From Sphingobium yanoikuyae (GTDB lineage: Bacteria > Pseudomonadota > Alphaproteobacteria > Sphingomonadales > Sphingomonadaceae), in the NCBI RefSeq assembly GCF_034424525.1, contig NZ_CP139979.1:3373001-3437000 (forward strand): a stretch of DNA of 64,000 nt, written 5' to 3'. The translations under genes and the position numbers were made by a program. Shown piece by piece: positions 45,588-54,854 of this stretch; position 1 is the first letter of the stretch, and every line of letters starts with the position of its first letter. The notes below the pieces were generated by a model that worked only from the letters and a program-made list of their open reading frames with translations, did not search any database and was not told the DNA's origin.

Positions 45588-46049
45588 TCATATCGGCAGT
45601 TCGTGGGTCGACTTGATTTCGGACAGGGCGACGGTCGAGTTGATTTCCTGGACGCCGGGCAGCTTGCTCAGCCGTTCGAAGAAGAAGCGTTCATAGGCCT
45701 CGATATCCTTGGCCACGATGCGCAGCATGAAGTCCATCGTGCCGAGCAGCACGAACGCCTCCAGCACTTCGGGAAAGCCGCCGATCGCGGCGCTGAATTC
45801 GTCCAGATTGGCGCGGCCATGGGCGTTGAGCTTTACCTGAGCGAAGACCTGGGCATTGAGGCCGACCTTGCGCCGGTCGAGCAAGGCCACCCGCTTGCGG
45901 ATCAGCCCTTCCTTTTCCAGCCGGTCGATGCGGCGCCAGCAGGGCGACGGGGTCAGCCCGACCTTGTCCGCGATCTCCGCCGTGGTCTGGCTGGCATCGC
46001 GCTGCAATTCGCGGAGAATCTTCCGCTCGAAATGGTCGAGTTCGATCAT
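45588..46049 (-). CDS. Lrp/AsnC-family transcriptional regulator
   Basis: 153 residues, the standard Lrp/AsnC length. The helix-turn-helix part reads LDHFERKILRELQRDASQTT and LTPSPCWRRIDRLEKEGLI, the second being a classic Lrp recognition segment. The C-terminal RAM domain contains FPEVLEAFVLLGTMDFMLRIV. It is divergent from the leucine-type dehydrogenase gene, so it most likely activates or represses that gene in response to branched-chain or aromatic amino acids, as known BkdR/Lrp proteins do. The effector is inference. Confidence 0.92.
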   Translation of the reverse strand: MIELDHFERKILRELQRDASQTTAEIADKVGLTPSPCWRRIDRLEKEGLIRKRVALLDRRKVGLNAQVFAQVKLNAHGRANLDEFSAAIGGFPEVLEAFVLLGTMDFMLRIVAKDIEAYERFFFERLSKLPGVQEINSTVALSEIKSTHELPI

Positions 46050-46068
46050 ATTTTCCTACATATCGTCG

Positions 46069-46091
46069 ATGAGGGGATAATTCATCCTCAT
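46069..46091. promoter_or_regulatory. Candidate Lrp operator between Lrp and dehydrogenase genes
   Basis: ATGAGG (46069-46074) and CCTCAT (46086-46091) with an 11-base AT-rich spacer; the flanks TATCGTCG and TTGGCGATA weakly continue the symmetry. It lies 20-42 bases upstream of the Lrp start and about 82 upstream of the dehydrogenase. Confidence 0.45.
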
Positions 46092-46173
46092 ATTGGCGAT
46101 AACGGGCTTCAAATCAGGCAAGATTCTTCTCTGGCGACCGGCGATAAGGCGGCATCATCCCGAGGAGAAGAAT

Positions 46174-47226
46174 ATGGTTTCCCGTCCTGCCCGCCTGAAC
46201 CCGCCGATGCAGTCGGTGCGGCTGCTTGATCCCGCCAGCGGGCTGGACGGCGTGATTGCCATCCACAGCACCGCGATCGGGCCGGGCGCCGGCGGCTGCC
46301 GCTTCTGGCATTATGCCGACATCGGCGCGGCGCTGGACGATGCCTGCCGCCTGGCCGAGGGCATGAGCTACAAGAATGCAATGGCCGGCCTGCCCTTTGG
46401 CGGCGCCAAGGCGGTGCTGCGCCGGCCCGAAGGCGAGTTCGACCGGGTCGCGCTGTTCCAGGCGTTCGGCCGCGCGGTCGAGGAACTGGGTGGCACCTAT
46501 GTCACGGCCGAGGATGTCGGCACCAGCGTCGCCGACATGCAGGCGGTGGCCAGCCAGACCCGTCATGTCGCGGGCCTGGATGTCGCCGAGGGCGCGGCCG
46601 GCGGCGATCCGTCTCCCTGGACCGCGCTGGGCGTGTTCGAGGCGATGCAGGCGGCCGCCCGCCAGTCGCTGGGCGCCGAACTGTCCGACCTGACGGTCGC
46701 GGTGCAGGGCACCGGCAATGTCGGCGCGGCGCTGTGCCGTCGCCTGGCCGATGCCGGCGCCCGTCTGGTGATTGCCGACATCGATCCGCGCCGCCGCAAC
46801 ACGCTGGCCGCCGTGCTGAACGCGAATGTGGTGGACGTGGCCGACATCGCCGCGGTCGAGGCGGACATCTTTGCCCCCTGCGCCCTGGGCGGCGCGCTCG
46901 ATCCGCAGAGCGTGGCGGCGATGCAGGCGCGCCTGGTCTGCGGCGCGGCCAACAACCAGCTGGCGACGCCCGATGTGGCGGAGTTGCTGCGGGCGCGCGG
47001 CATCGTCTATGTGCCCGACTATGTCGCCAATGCCGGTGGTATCATCAGCGTGTCGGCCGAATATCTGGGCGAGGACCGCGCCAGCGTCGCCGCCCGCGTC
47101 GACCAGATCGGTGGCCGGGTCGCCCAGATACTGGACCAGGCCAAGCGCGAGGAGCGCTCCCCCGCGCTGGTCGCCGACGAAATGGCCGAGGCCATCATCG
47201 GCGAGGCCGAACGCCAGGCGGCGTGA
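46174..47226 (+). CDS. Leucine-type amino-acid dehydrogenase (Glu/Leu/Phe/Val family)
   Basis: 350 residues. The catalytic segment EGMSYKNAMAGLPFGGAKAVL contains both key lysines, and the NAD-binding motif is VQGTGNVGAALCRRL. The length of about 350 matches leucine/valine/phenylalanine dehydrogenases rather than glutamate dehydrogenase. It oxidatively deaminates an amino acid to the 2-oxo acid plus ammonium. ATG at 46174 has CGAGGAGAAG upstream. Divergent Lrp regulator and nearby M28 peptidase point to catabolism of peptide-derived amino acids. It could be phenylalanine-specific; the sequence alone does not settle this. Confidence 0.87.
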   Translation: MVSRPARLNPPMQSVRLLDPASGLDGVIAIHSTAIGPGAGGCRFWHYADIGAALDDACRLAEGMSYKNAMAGLPFGGAKAVLRRPEGEFDRVALFQAFGRAVEELGGTYVTAEDVGTSVADMQAVASQTRHVAGLDVAEGAAGGDPSPWTALGVFEAMQAAARQSLGAELSDLTVAVQGTGNVGAALCRRLADAGARLVIADIDPRRRNTLAAVLNANVVDVADIAAVEADIFAPCALGGALDPQSVAAMQARLVCGAANNQLATPDVAELLRARGIVYVPDYVANAGGIISVSAEYLGEDRASVAARVDQIGGRVAQILDQAKREERSPALVADEMAEAIIGEAERQAA

Positions 47227-47288
47227 TTGCAAGCCGCAATGATGCTGCGCATCAGCGGCTTGAAACGCTCAGACGCCGCGCGGGCTTG

Positions 47289-47325
47289 ATCAAGGCGTGA
47301 TGTGGAAAACCCATCACGCCTTGAT
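47289..47325. terminator. Bidirectional terminator hairpin (dehydrogenase / MFS)
   Basis: ATCAAGGCGTGATG (47289-47302) pairs perfectly over 14 bases with 47312-47325, loop TGGAAAACC. It lies between two convergent genes; a second perfect 12-base hairpin follows at 47341-47370, overlapping the MFS stop. Confidence 0.65.
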
Positions 47326-47340
47326 AGTCCCCCTTCCCCT

Positions 47341-47370
47341 CTGCGCTGCCGGTCAGTCCCGGCAGCGCAG
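47341..47370 (-). terminator. Hairpin over the MFS gene 3' end
   Basis: CTGCGCTGCCGG (47341-47352), loop TCAGTC, CCGGCAGCGCAG (47359-47370). On the minus strand it covers the last codons and stop of the transporter gene. Confidence 0.5.
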
Positions 47371-48867
47371 GGTAGCGAGCGCGGCCAGCAGCATGACGGC
47401 GCCGGCAAAGGCCATGGTCCAGATCGGTTCGGTCGGGAAGAAATGGCGCATGATCGTGCCCATCACCGTCGCCACCAGCAATTGCGGGATGACGACGAAG
47501 GCGTTGAACAGCCCCATATAGATGCCGAGCTTGGTCTGCGGCACGCTGGAGGCGAGCATCGCATAGGGCATGGCGAGGGTCGAGGCCCAGGCGATGCCGA
47601 TCGCCACTTCCGACAAGAGCAGCGCCTGTGCATCGCGCAGGACCAGGAAGGACAGGAAGCCGAACGCGCCCAGCGTCAGCGCCAGCGCATGGGTTTGGGC
47701 CTGGCCGATGCGGCGGGCCAGCGGCTGGAGCAGGAAGGGCGCGGCGAAGGCGGCGACGCCATTATAGGTGGCGAACAGGATGCCGACCCAATTGCCCCCT
47801 TCATTATAGGCGGCGCTGGTCGGATCGGCCGATCCGAAGACATATTGGGCGACCACTGGCGTGGTGTAGATCCACATGATGAACAGCGCCGACCAGGTGA
47901 AGAACTGGACCAGCGCCAGCTTCTTCATCATCGCCGGCATGGTCGCGAAATTGCCGACCACATGGCTGAGCAGATTGTCGGTCCGGCCCTGCGCATGAAG
48001 GCCGCGCGCGACGATGCGAGCGATGCCATAGGCCGCGAGCAGCCCACCCAGCAGATACAGCTCCTTTTCCAGTGCCCAGCCCCAGACGGCGGCGATGATG
48101 GCGAGGCCAGCGACGATCCAGAGCGGACCGCCGGCGGGGACCGACGGCGCTTCCGCTTGCCTTGCCGCTTCGCTGGCCTGGGCAAAGCGGGCCATCTGAT
48201 CGGGCGAATATTCGCGGGTGGTGAGCACGGTCCAGAGCACGGCGAGGAACAGCGCGGCGCCGCCGATATAGAAGCTGATGCGCACCGTGTCGGGGATCAT
48301 GCCGGCGGGCGCGACATTGGAGACGCCCATCTGGTCGAGCAGCCAGGGGGTGGAGGAGCCGATCACCGCGCCGGTGCCGATGAAGGCGGTCTGGATCGCA
48401 TAGCCGGCCATATGCTGTTCCTTTGCCAGCATGTCGCCGACAAAGGCGCGGAACGGCTCCATCGAGACGTTGAGCGAGGCGTCGAGGATCCAGAGCATCA
48501 GCGCGGCGGCCATCAGGCCGGGCGCATTGGGCATGCCGAACAAGGCGAGCGCGGCGAACAGCGCACCGGCGAAGAAATAGGGCCGGCGGCGGCCGAGGCG
48601 GCACCAGGTGCGATCGCTATAATGGCCAATCACCGGCTGCACCAGCAGGCCGGTCAGCGGCGCGGCGATCCACAGCAAGGCGAGATTGTCGAGATTTTCC
48701 CCCAGCGACTGGAAGATGCGCGACATGTTGGCGTTTTGCAGCGCGAAGCCGATCTGGATGCCGAAGAAGCCGAAGCTGATATTCCACAGCCCCCAAAAGC
48801 CCTGGCGCGGCCGACCGTCGGACGTCGTCGCGCCCGTTTCCAGCCCCATCTCATTCATTCCGGCCAT
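47353..48867 (-). CDS. MFS sugar transporter, SLC45/GPH-like (maltooligosaccharide or sucrose type)
   Basis: About 504 residues, 12 predicted helices. ISFGFFGIQIGFALQNANMSRI and the loop VIGHYSDRTWCRLGRRRPYF are hallmarks of the proton-linked sucrose/maltose transporter group (SLC45-like) found beside alpha-glucosidase genes. The ATG at 48867 has AAGGA five bases upstream. It lies 242 bases after the GH97 gene, separated by a repeat element, on the same strand as the alpha-glucan operon. Its likely job is carrying maltose or short maltooligosaccharides over the inner membrane. Confidence 0.87.
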   Translation of the reverse strand: MAGMNEMGLETGATTSDGRPRQGFWGLWNISFGFFGIQIGFALQNANMSRIFQSLGENLDNLALLWIAAPLTGLLVQPVIGHYSDRTWCRLGRRRPYFFAGALFAALALFGMPNAPGLMAAALMLWILDASLNVSMEPFRAFVGDMLAKEQHMAGYAIQTAFIGTGAVIGSSTPWLLDQMGVSNVAPAGMIPDTVRISFYIGGAALFLAVLWTVLTTREYSPDQMARFAQASEAARQAEAPSVPAGGPLWIVAGLAIIAAVWGWALEKELYLLGGLLAAYGIARIVARGLHAQGRTDNLLSHVVGNFATMPAMMKKLALVQFFTWSALFIMWIYTTPVVAQYVFGSADPTSAAYNEGGNWVGILFATYNGVAAFAAPFLLQPLARRIGQAQTHALALTLGAFGFLSFLVLRDAQALLLSEVAIGIAWASTLAMPYAMLASSVPQTKLGIYMGLFNAFVVIPQLLVATVMGTIMRHFFPTEPIWTMAFAGAVMLLAALATLRCRD

Positions 48868-49018
48868 CCCCATCCTTCGCCTTAACTTCGCACATTTCCC
48901 GCACATTTTGACATTAAGTTGCGAGCGCCTGATCCTATCGGAAAGTCTGCCTTCTGCGGGGCCCTTGCAATCCGCAGCATAGAGGAGCGCCTTCCTGTAG
49001 GACAGGCCATAGCCGCTT

Positions 49019-49094
49019 CGTCATTGCGAACCCGACGATAGCCGGGTGAAGCAATCCACTGGATTGCCGCGGGCCTGCGGCCCTCGCAATGACG
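49019..49094. repeat. GTCATTGCGA-type intergenic palindromic repeat, copy 1
   Basis: Starts CGTCATTGCGA and ends TCGCAATGACG, with GAAGCAATCC and GGATTGC inside. Same element as 51188-51258; the two copies flank the GH97 gene. This copy is more diverged in the middle. Confidence 0.75.
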
Positions 49095-49109
49095 AGGTTC
49101 ACTGGACTG

Positions 49110-51164
49110 TCACCGCTTGCGCTTGCCGCCGCTGGCGACGAAGCGGATTGCCTGGCCGCCGCCGGGCGCAAGATCGAGGCTGAGGACATCGCCCTTCTTC
49201 ACCTGCTTCTTTTCGATCACGATCGCGTGGCGTCCCTCGGTGCGATAGTCGGCGCCGGGGCCGTCGCGGTAGATTTCGGCGGTGTAGCTGCGCCCGGCAT
49301 CGAGGAAGTCGAGCGTCACCTTGCTGGAGCGCGCCTGTTCATCGCCGACCGCGCCCAGATACCAGTCGTCGCTGCCCTTCGCCTTGCGCGCGATGGTGAC
49401 ATAGTCGCCAACCTCGCCATTCAGGGCGCGGGTGTCGGACCAGTCGGTCGGCACATCCTTGATGAACTGGAAGGGGCCGGGATATTTGGCGTAATTTTCC
49501 GGCGTGTCGGCCGCCATCACGACCGGGGAATAGAGAACGACATAGAGGGCGAGCTGCTTGGCGATGGTCGAGTGGATCGTGCTGCCTTCCGAACCCGACA
49601 GGCTGAGCACGCCGGGGGTAAAGTCCATCGGGCCACCCAGCAGCTGGGTGAAGACCAGGTTCGCCTCATGCTCGGGCGGGTTCTTTCCGCCGACCCAGGC
49701 ATTATATTCCATGCCCCGGCCGCCTTCGCGCGCGACCCAGTTGGGATAGGTGCGGCGGAGGCCCGTGTCCTTTACCGGTTCATGGCTGTCGATGCTGACA
49801 TGATATTTGGCGGCGGTCTGCACGACGCGCAGATAATGATTCACCATCCACTGGCCCTCATGCCATTCGCGATGCTTCGCGCCATCGGCATCGACCCGCT
49901 CGATCTGGCCGGCATCGGTGACATAGCCGGTCTTCACCACCTGCTCGCCATGGTCAGCCGCCCATTTGAAGGCGGTGTCGAGCTGGCCGTCATAATGGCT
50001 GGCCGAGCCGCCGGTTTCATGATGGCCGATCAGGGTGACGCCCTTGGACCTGGCATAGACGGCCAGGCCGTCGGCGTCGAAATCTTCGGTCGGCTGCGAG
50101 AAGTTCATATCCTTGCCATTGCCGAACCAGTTGCCGTCCCAGCCGACATTCCAGCCCTCGACCAGCACGGCGGGGATGCCGCTGGCAGCAGCGAAATCGA
50201 TATAGCGGCGGACATTGGCGGTGGTGGCGCCATGTTTGGGGCCGCGCGCCCAGCTCCATTCGCCCTTGATCATGTTCCACCAGACGCCGACGAACTTGCC
50301 CGGCTTGATCCACGAAACATCGCCGAGCTTGTTGGGCTCGTTCAAGTTCAGGATCATGTGGTTCATGTAGAGGCCGGCGGCATCGTCGGCGACGGCGATG
50401 GTGCGCCAGGGGGTGGAGAAGCCGGCGTCGCGCGACACCTTGGGCGCGCCTGCCCCCGGCGTCAGATCGGCGCGGAACGTGTTGCCTTCGGCGCGGGCGA
50501 GATTCATGCCCGCATAATCGACCAGCGCGGCTTCATGCAGGGCGACATGGGTGCCGTCGGCCAGCTTCACCGTCATCACCGTCTGGGCGGTCCCGACCGC
50601 GTCGAGCGGGGTGCGGTTGTAGAGATATTCCTCGCGGTTCCACCCATAGGCGGGCTTCCACCATGCTGTGCCGCCCTGCGCGAAGGCGAACTGGGTCAGT
50701 TCTTCGGCAATATTGGCGTGATGGAGGTTGGCCTGATCGGGCAGGCTGTAGCGGAAGGCGACGCCATCATCGAACAGGCGGAAGGTCACATCCATCTCGC
50801 GCTGGAGATCGCCCTTTTCGCGGAAGACCAGCGTCAGCTCATTATGATGGTCGCGGATCCTGCTCCATTCGCCCCAGGGCTGGGTCCAGCTCGTGTCGCT
50901 GCTCGCCTGCTTGCTATCGGCCAGCGTCAGGTTGCGCTCGATCTTGGGCGCGTCGGTGAACATGAAGCCCAAACGGGAATCGGCGATCAGCGGCTTGCCA
51001 TTGCGCTGCACGGCGTAGCTGGGACGCCCCTCGCCATCGAGGCTGATGGTGAGGGTGATATGGCCGTCGGGCGAGGCGGCCCTGGCCACCACATCGGCGC
51101 GCGCGGCGGTGGGCGCGAGCGCCAGGGCAATGAGCGGGAGGGCGAGCGCGGTCAGTCGCGTCAT
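49110..51164 (-). CDS. GH97 family alpha-glucosidase (SusB-like)
   Basis: 684 residues, Sec signal (LALPLIALALAPTAARA). GH97 features: N-terminal beta-sandwich (SPDGHITLTISLDGEGRPSY), barrel with VLVEGWNVGWDGNW, IGHHETGGSASHY (metal-site residues), VSIDSHEPVKDTGLRRTYPN with the conserved Glu, and REGGRGMEYNAWVGG. The HEPVKxTG Glu is kept as in the inverting alpha-glucosidase subgroup. Ca2+-dependent hydrolysis of maltooligosaccharides in the periplasm is expected. ATG at 51164 has AAGGA at seven bases; the frame continues upstream only through a repeat element and should not be included. Confidence 0.92.
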   Translation of the reverse strand: MTRLTALALPLIALALAPTAARADVVARAASPDGHITLTISLDGEGRPSYAVQRNGKPLIADSRLGFMFTDAPKIERNLTLADSKQASSDTSWTQPWGEWSRIRDHHNELTLVFREKGDLQREMDVTFRLFDDGVAFRYSLPDQANLHHANIAEELTQFAFAQGGTAWWKPAYGWNREEYLYNRTPLDAVGTAQTVMTVKLADGTHVALHEAALVDYAGMNLARAEGNTFRADLTPGAGAPKVSRDAGFSTPWRTIAVADDAAGLYMNHMILNLNEPNKLGDVSWIKPGKFVGVWWNMIKGEWSWARGPKHGATTANVRRYIDFAAASGIPAVLVEGWNVGWDGNWFGNGKDMNFSQPTEDFDADGLAVYARSKGVTLIGHHETGGSASHYDGQLDTAFKWAADHGEQVVKTGYVTDAGQIERVDADGAKHREWHEGQWMVNHYLRVVQTAAKYHVSIDSHEPVKDTGLRRTYPNWVAREGGRGMEYNAWVGGKNPPEHEANLVFTQLLGGPMDFTPGVLSLSGSEGSTIHSTIAKQLALYVVLYSPVVMAADTPENYAKYPGPFQFIKDVPTDWSDTRALNGEVGDYVTIARKAKGSDDWYLGAVGDEQARSSKVTLDFLDAGRSYTAEIYRDGPGADYRTEGRHAIVIEKKQVKKGDVLSLDLAPGGGQAIRFVASGGKRKR

Positions 51165-51187
51165 GGAAGAATCCTTGTCTTTCGGCG

Positions 51188-51258
51188 CGTCATTGCGAGC
51201 GCAGCGAAGCAATCCATGGGCAGTCCATTTGGATTGCTTCGCTACGCTCGCAATGACG
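51188..51258. repeat. GTCATTGCGA-type intergenic palindromic repeat, copy 2
   Basis: CGTCATTGCGAGCGCAGCGA at the left end mirrors the right end TCGCTACGCTCGCAATGACG; GAAGCAATCCA and TGGATTGCTTC are the inner arms. It fills the gap between the GH13 and GH97 genes. Confidence 0.8.
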
Positions 51259-51268
51259 AGGGAGAATG

Positions 51269-52876
51269 TCATTCTGAATGGTCAAAGGCGGCGACGAGGC
51301 CGGATGCGGGGGCGAAATTCCAGTCGGCGATGCGGCCGGTCGACAGCTGGCCCTGCCAGCGGTCCGCATCGGCCGGGCGCCAGGCGACGGGGCCGGTGCC
51401 GAGGTTGAAGACGCAGAGGCGCTGTTGCCCGTCCTGCGTCCGTTCAAAGGCGAGCAGATCGTCCGGCGTATCGAGAAAGGTGATCGTGCCGCTGCGCAGT
51501 GCCGGGGTAGCGTTGCGCAGGGCCAGCACCTGCCGCGTCCAGTGGAGCAGCGAGGCAGGGTCGGCTTCCTGCGCGTCGACGGCGAGCGGGCGGTGCGCTT
51601 CCCCCACCGGCAGCCAGGGCCTGGCATCGGAGAAGCCGAGCCAGGGCGCCGCGCCGGTCCAGGGCATGGGCGTGCGGGCGCCGTCGCGCGACAGGGTCAG
51701 CGGCCAGTTGGCGATCGCTTCGGGATCCTGCAGATCCTCGAACGCGATATCGACCTGCGGCAGGCCCAGTTCCTCGCCATAATAGAGGAAGATGTTGCCG
51801 CGCAGGCAGGCGAGCAGCAGCATCTTCATCCGGCAATAGGCATGGGCGTCGATGTCACCGGCCCAGCGCGAGACGGCGCGCGGCGCGTCATGATTTTCGA
51901 ACGCCCAGCTTGGCCAGCCAATCCCCTGCTCCGCCGGCCAGCGCGACAGCGCGTCTTTCAGGAACGGCGCGGTCAATTTGGGGGCGTAGAGGAAGTCGAA
52001 GCCATAGGCGGTGTTGAGGCGATGATCGCCCTGGGTGAAGGCCTTCATCTCCGCATCGCTGTCATCCCCGCCGACTTCGGCGACGGTGAAGCGATCGGGA
52101 TATTCGTCGAACACCGAACGCACCTTTTCCAGGAACAGCGGAATGTCCGGGTGGCTCTGGCTGTAGCGCTTGATCTGGAAATCATAGGGGCGCGTGCGGA
52201 TGCGGCCGTCTTCGGGCGCGGGCGGATTGTCGCGCAGTTGCGGGTCAGGCATCGAATGGTTGATCGCGTCGATGCGGAAGCCGTCGACACCGCGGTCCAG
52301 CCAGAAGCGCACGATATCCAGCACCGCCGCCTGCACCTTTCCATTGTGCAGGTTGATCTGCGGCTGCTCCTTCAGGAAATTGTGCATGTAGTATTGGCCG
52401 CGCCGCGCGTCCCAGGTCCAGGCCGGGCCGCCGAACACCGACTGCCAGTTGTTGGGCGGCGTGCCGTCGGGCTTCGCATCGGCCCAGACATACCAGTCGG
52501 CATGGTCATTCTGGCGGCTGGAGCGGCTTTCGATGAACCAGGGATGTTCATCGGAGGTATGGGCCCAGACCTGATCGACGATGATGCGCAGGCCCAGATC
52601 ATGGGCGCGGGCGATCAGCGCGTCGAAATCGGCGAGCGTGCCGAAGATCGGATCGACATCGCAATAATCCGACACGTCATAGCCGAAGTCGCGCATCGGG
52701 CTCTTGAAGAAAGGCGAGAGCCAGATGGCATCGACGCCGAGCGAGGCGACATAGGGAAGATGGGTGGTGATGCCGGCCAGATCGCCGATGCCGTCGCCAT
52801 TGGAGTCGGCGAAGCTGCGCGGATAGATCTGGTAGATGGTGGCGCCGCGCCACCAGGGAGTCAGTGCGTCGGTCAT
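51269..52876 (-). CDS. GH13 alpha-glucosidase (oligo-alpha-glucosidase type), cytoplasmic
   Basis: 535 residues, no signal peptide. WWRGATIYQIYPRSFADSNG is the typical GH13 alpha-glucosidase opening. Catalytic residues: Asp nucleophile in GVDGFRIDAINH, Glu acid/base in TVAEVGGDDSD, and Asp in WAFENHDAPRAVSRW. It probably splits imported maltose and short alpha-glucans to glucose. The ATG overlaps the alpha-amylase stop by four bases, so the two enzymes, one exported and one intracellular, are made from one message. Confidence 0.93.
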   Translation of the reverse strand: MTDALTPWWRGATIYQIYPRSFADSNGDGIGDLAGITTHLPYVASLGVDAIWLSPFFKSPMRDFGYDVSDYCDVDPIFGTLADFDALIARAHDLGLRIIVDQVWAHTSDEHPWFIESRSSRQNDHADWYVWADAKPDGTPPNNWQSVFGGPAWTWDARRGQYYMHNFLKEQPQINLHNGKVQAAVLDIVRFWLDRGVDGFRIDAINHSMPDPQLRDNPPAPEDGRIRTRPYDFQIKRYSQSHPDIPLFLEKVRSVFDEYPDRFTVAEVGGDDSDAEMKAFTQGDHRLNTAYGFDFLYAPKLTAPFLKDALSRWPAEQGIGWPSWAFENHDAPRAVSRWAGDIDAHAYCRMKMLLLACLRGNIFLYYGEELGLPQVDIAFEDLQDPEAIANWPLTLSRDGARTPMPWTGAAPWLGFSDARPWLPVGEAHRPLAVDAQEADPASLLHWTRQVLALRNATPALRSGTITFLDTPDDLLAFERTQDGQQRLCVFNLGTGPVAWRPADADRWQGQLSTGRIADWNFAPASGLVAAFDHSE

Positions 52877-54705
52877 TGCGGATTAGCGCTCCGTACAGCG
52901 CAGACGCTGTAGCCAAGGGGAGGAAGGTCGAGGGCGAGGCTGCCGGGCGCGGACGCGCGCGGGGAACAGGCCGCGCCGGCAAGGGTGTCGAAGGCGGTGG
53001 AGGCGGTATCCACCTGAACCTGCGCCCTGATCGGCGCGGTCGATGTGTTGAAGGCGATCAGATATTCCGCGCCCGTGTCGGGATCGAAGCGGGAGACGGC
53101 GAACAGGCCCGGTTCGTCGCCGCGCGCGCGGATCGTCTCGCTGCCCCGGCGCAGCGCGGCATGGCCGGTGCGCAGGCGGGCGAGCGCCGCAATCTCGCGA
53201 TAGAGCGGATGGGCAGGATCGAAGCGCGCGGTGGCGGTAGTGGCAGTGCTGCCGAGCAGGCGATTGTCGTTATAGCTCGCCACCTGGCTGCCGAACATAT
53301 CCTCGCGCGCGTCCTGATCGCCGCCGTCGCCGACGAAACCCTGTTCATCGCCATAATAGATGGTCGGCACGCCGCGCAGCGTCAGCAGCATGGCGTTGGC
53401 GAGCATCACCCGGCGCAGCACTTCATCCTCGCCCGCCTGCGGGAAGGCGCGGCGGACGAAGGTGGCGAAACGGCCCGCGTCATGATTGCTGACGAAGGTC
53501 GGCAACTGGCGCGCAGTGGCGGCGCCGCCCTGATAGAGGGCATCACCGGTCAGCATGCGTTCCCAGGTGGCGGTCGCCGCCTTGCCCGCGACGGTTTCCA
53601 GCGAGGCCTGGCGGAAGGCGAAGTCGAGCACGGCGGGGAAGCCGCCTTCGCGGGTGTGCCAGGCGAGCGGGCCGGCATCGACCGTCTCGACATAGACTTC
53701 GCCGAAGACATGGAAATTGGGGATGCCGCGCGCCCTGGCCCGCGCCTGCATGGCGGGGACGAACTGCTGCCAGAAATGCGGGTCGACATGGCGGGCGGTG
53801 TCGATGCGGAAACCGTCAATGCCGAAGCGGTCGATCCAGCCGCCGAAAATGTCGATCATGCCGGCGATCACGCGCGGATGTTCGGTCATCAGATCGTCGA
53901 GCCCGGCAAAGTCGCCCATGGTCGCGCTCTCGCCCGAATAGGTCGTCTCGCCGCGATTATGATAATAGCGCACATCGTTGAGCCAGGCCGGGTTCTTCGC
54001 CGCCTGCTCGCCCTTCGGCACGAACGGGGTATAGGCATAGGCCGGGTCGGTGAGCTTGTCGAAATTGGCGGCGCTATGATCGGCGTCGCCGGCAAAGCCC
54101 GGATTGATCGCCGGGCCGGCCACGCCGCCGCGGCGCTGATAGGGATAGTCGGCGCGCGAACGATAGGGACAGGGCCGGTCGGCGCATTCGCGATAGCGGA
54201 TCACGTCGGCCGTATGGTTGGCGATGATGTCCATATAGACTTTCATCCCCCGGCCATGGGCGGCCTTCACCAGCGCGGCGAAATCCGCGTCGGTGCCGAA
54301 ATGCGGATCGACATGCTCGAAATCGGTGATCCAATAGCCGTGATAGCCGGCGCTTTCCTGCCCCTTGGGGCCCTGTACCGGCTTGTTGCGGAAGATCGGC
54401 CCGACCCAGATGGCGGTGGCGCCCAGCCCCTGAATATAGTCGAGCTGGCGGATCAACCCCTGGAGGTCGCCGCCATGGTAGAAGCCCTTGGACGCGGGAT
54501 CATAGCCGGTCTGAAGCCGGTCGCCCTTGAGGCCGCCCTTGTCATTGGCGGGGTCGGCATTGTCGAACCGGTCGGGCAGGACGAAATAGATGACTTCATC
54601 TTCGGGCAGGCGGGCGCGGAAACCGTCATCCTGCGCCATCGCCGGAGCGGGAAGCGCGCAGAGCGCAGCCAGCAGCATTGCCGTTCGTCCGCGCATGGCC
54701 TTCAT
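52873..54705 (-). CDS. Exported GH13 alpha-amylase
   Basis: About 610 residues, Sec signal (TAMLLAALCALPAPAMAQ). GH13 motifs: VIYFVLPDRFDNADP, DIIANHTADV (region I), IDGFRIDTARHVD (nucleophile Asp), FHVFGEVYVE (Glu), LPTFVSNHDAGRFA (Asp), and PTIYYGDEQGFVGDGGDQDA. Four Cys may form disulfides (ECADRPCP). It breaks starch or maltodextrins outside the cytoplasm. ATG at 54705 has AAGGGGAGGG directly upstream; ATG 54696 is an alternative. It is the first gene of the operon and its promoter carries the GCATACGTATTCAG site shared with the TonB receptor. Confidence 0.92.
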   Translation of the reverse strand: MKAMRGRTAMLLAALCALPAPAMAQDDGFRARLPEDEVIYFVLPDRFDNADPANDKGGLKGDRLQTGYDPASKGFYHGGDLQGLIRQLDYIQGLGATAIWVGPIFRNKPVQGPKGQESAGYHGYWITDFEHVDPHFGTDADFAALVKAAHGRGMKVYMDIIANHTADVIRYRECADRPCPYRSRADYPYQRRGGVAGPAINPGFAGDADHSAANFDKLTDPAYAYTPFVPKGEQAAKNPAWLNDVRYYHNRGETTYSGESATMGDFAGLDDLMTEHPRVIAGMIDIFGGWIDRFGIDGFRIDTARHVDPHFWQQFVPAMQARARARGIPNFHVFGEVYVETVDAGPLAWHTREGGFPAVLDFAFRQASLETVAGKAATATWERMLTGDALYQGGAATARQLPTFVSNHDAGRFATFVRRAFPQAGEDEVLRRVMLANAMLLTLRGVPTIYYGDEQGFVGDGGDQDAREDMFGSQVASYNDNRLLGSTATTATARFDPAHPLYREIAALARLRTGHAALRRGSETIRARGDEPGLFAVSRFDPDTGAEYLIAFNTSTAPIRAQVQVDTASTAFDTLAGAACSPRASAPGSLALDLPPLGYSVCAVRSANPQ

Positions 54706-54785
54706 CCCTCCCCTTGCCGCTTGTGCCCGATTGCCGCGGCTTGGCCCCTTCTTAGTCGGCGGGGACAGGGCGGGCCAAGGGAGCG

Positions 54786-54799
54786 GCATACGTATTCAG
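54786..54799. promoter_or_regulatory. LacI-type operator, copy 1 (amylase / LacI divergent promoter)
   Basis: GCATACGTATTCAG with the perfect core ATACGTAT. It lies 81-94 bases upstream of the amylase ATG and 56-69 bases upstream of the lacI-type gene. Identical 14 bases occur at 59401-59414. Confidence 0.75.
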
Positions 54800-54854
54800 A
54801 CCGGTTTCAAACCCTTCTATTCCCAATGGAGACTCGCTGGCGTAGGGTCGCGCC

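Noticed and set aside
51165..51272. 36-codon upstream extension of the GH97 protein
   Set aside because: It is translated from the palindromic repeat; the AAGGA-preceded ATG at 51164 begins a proper signal peptide.
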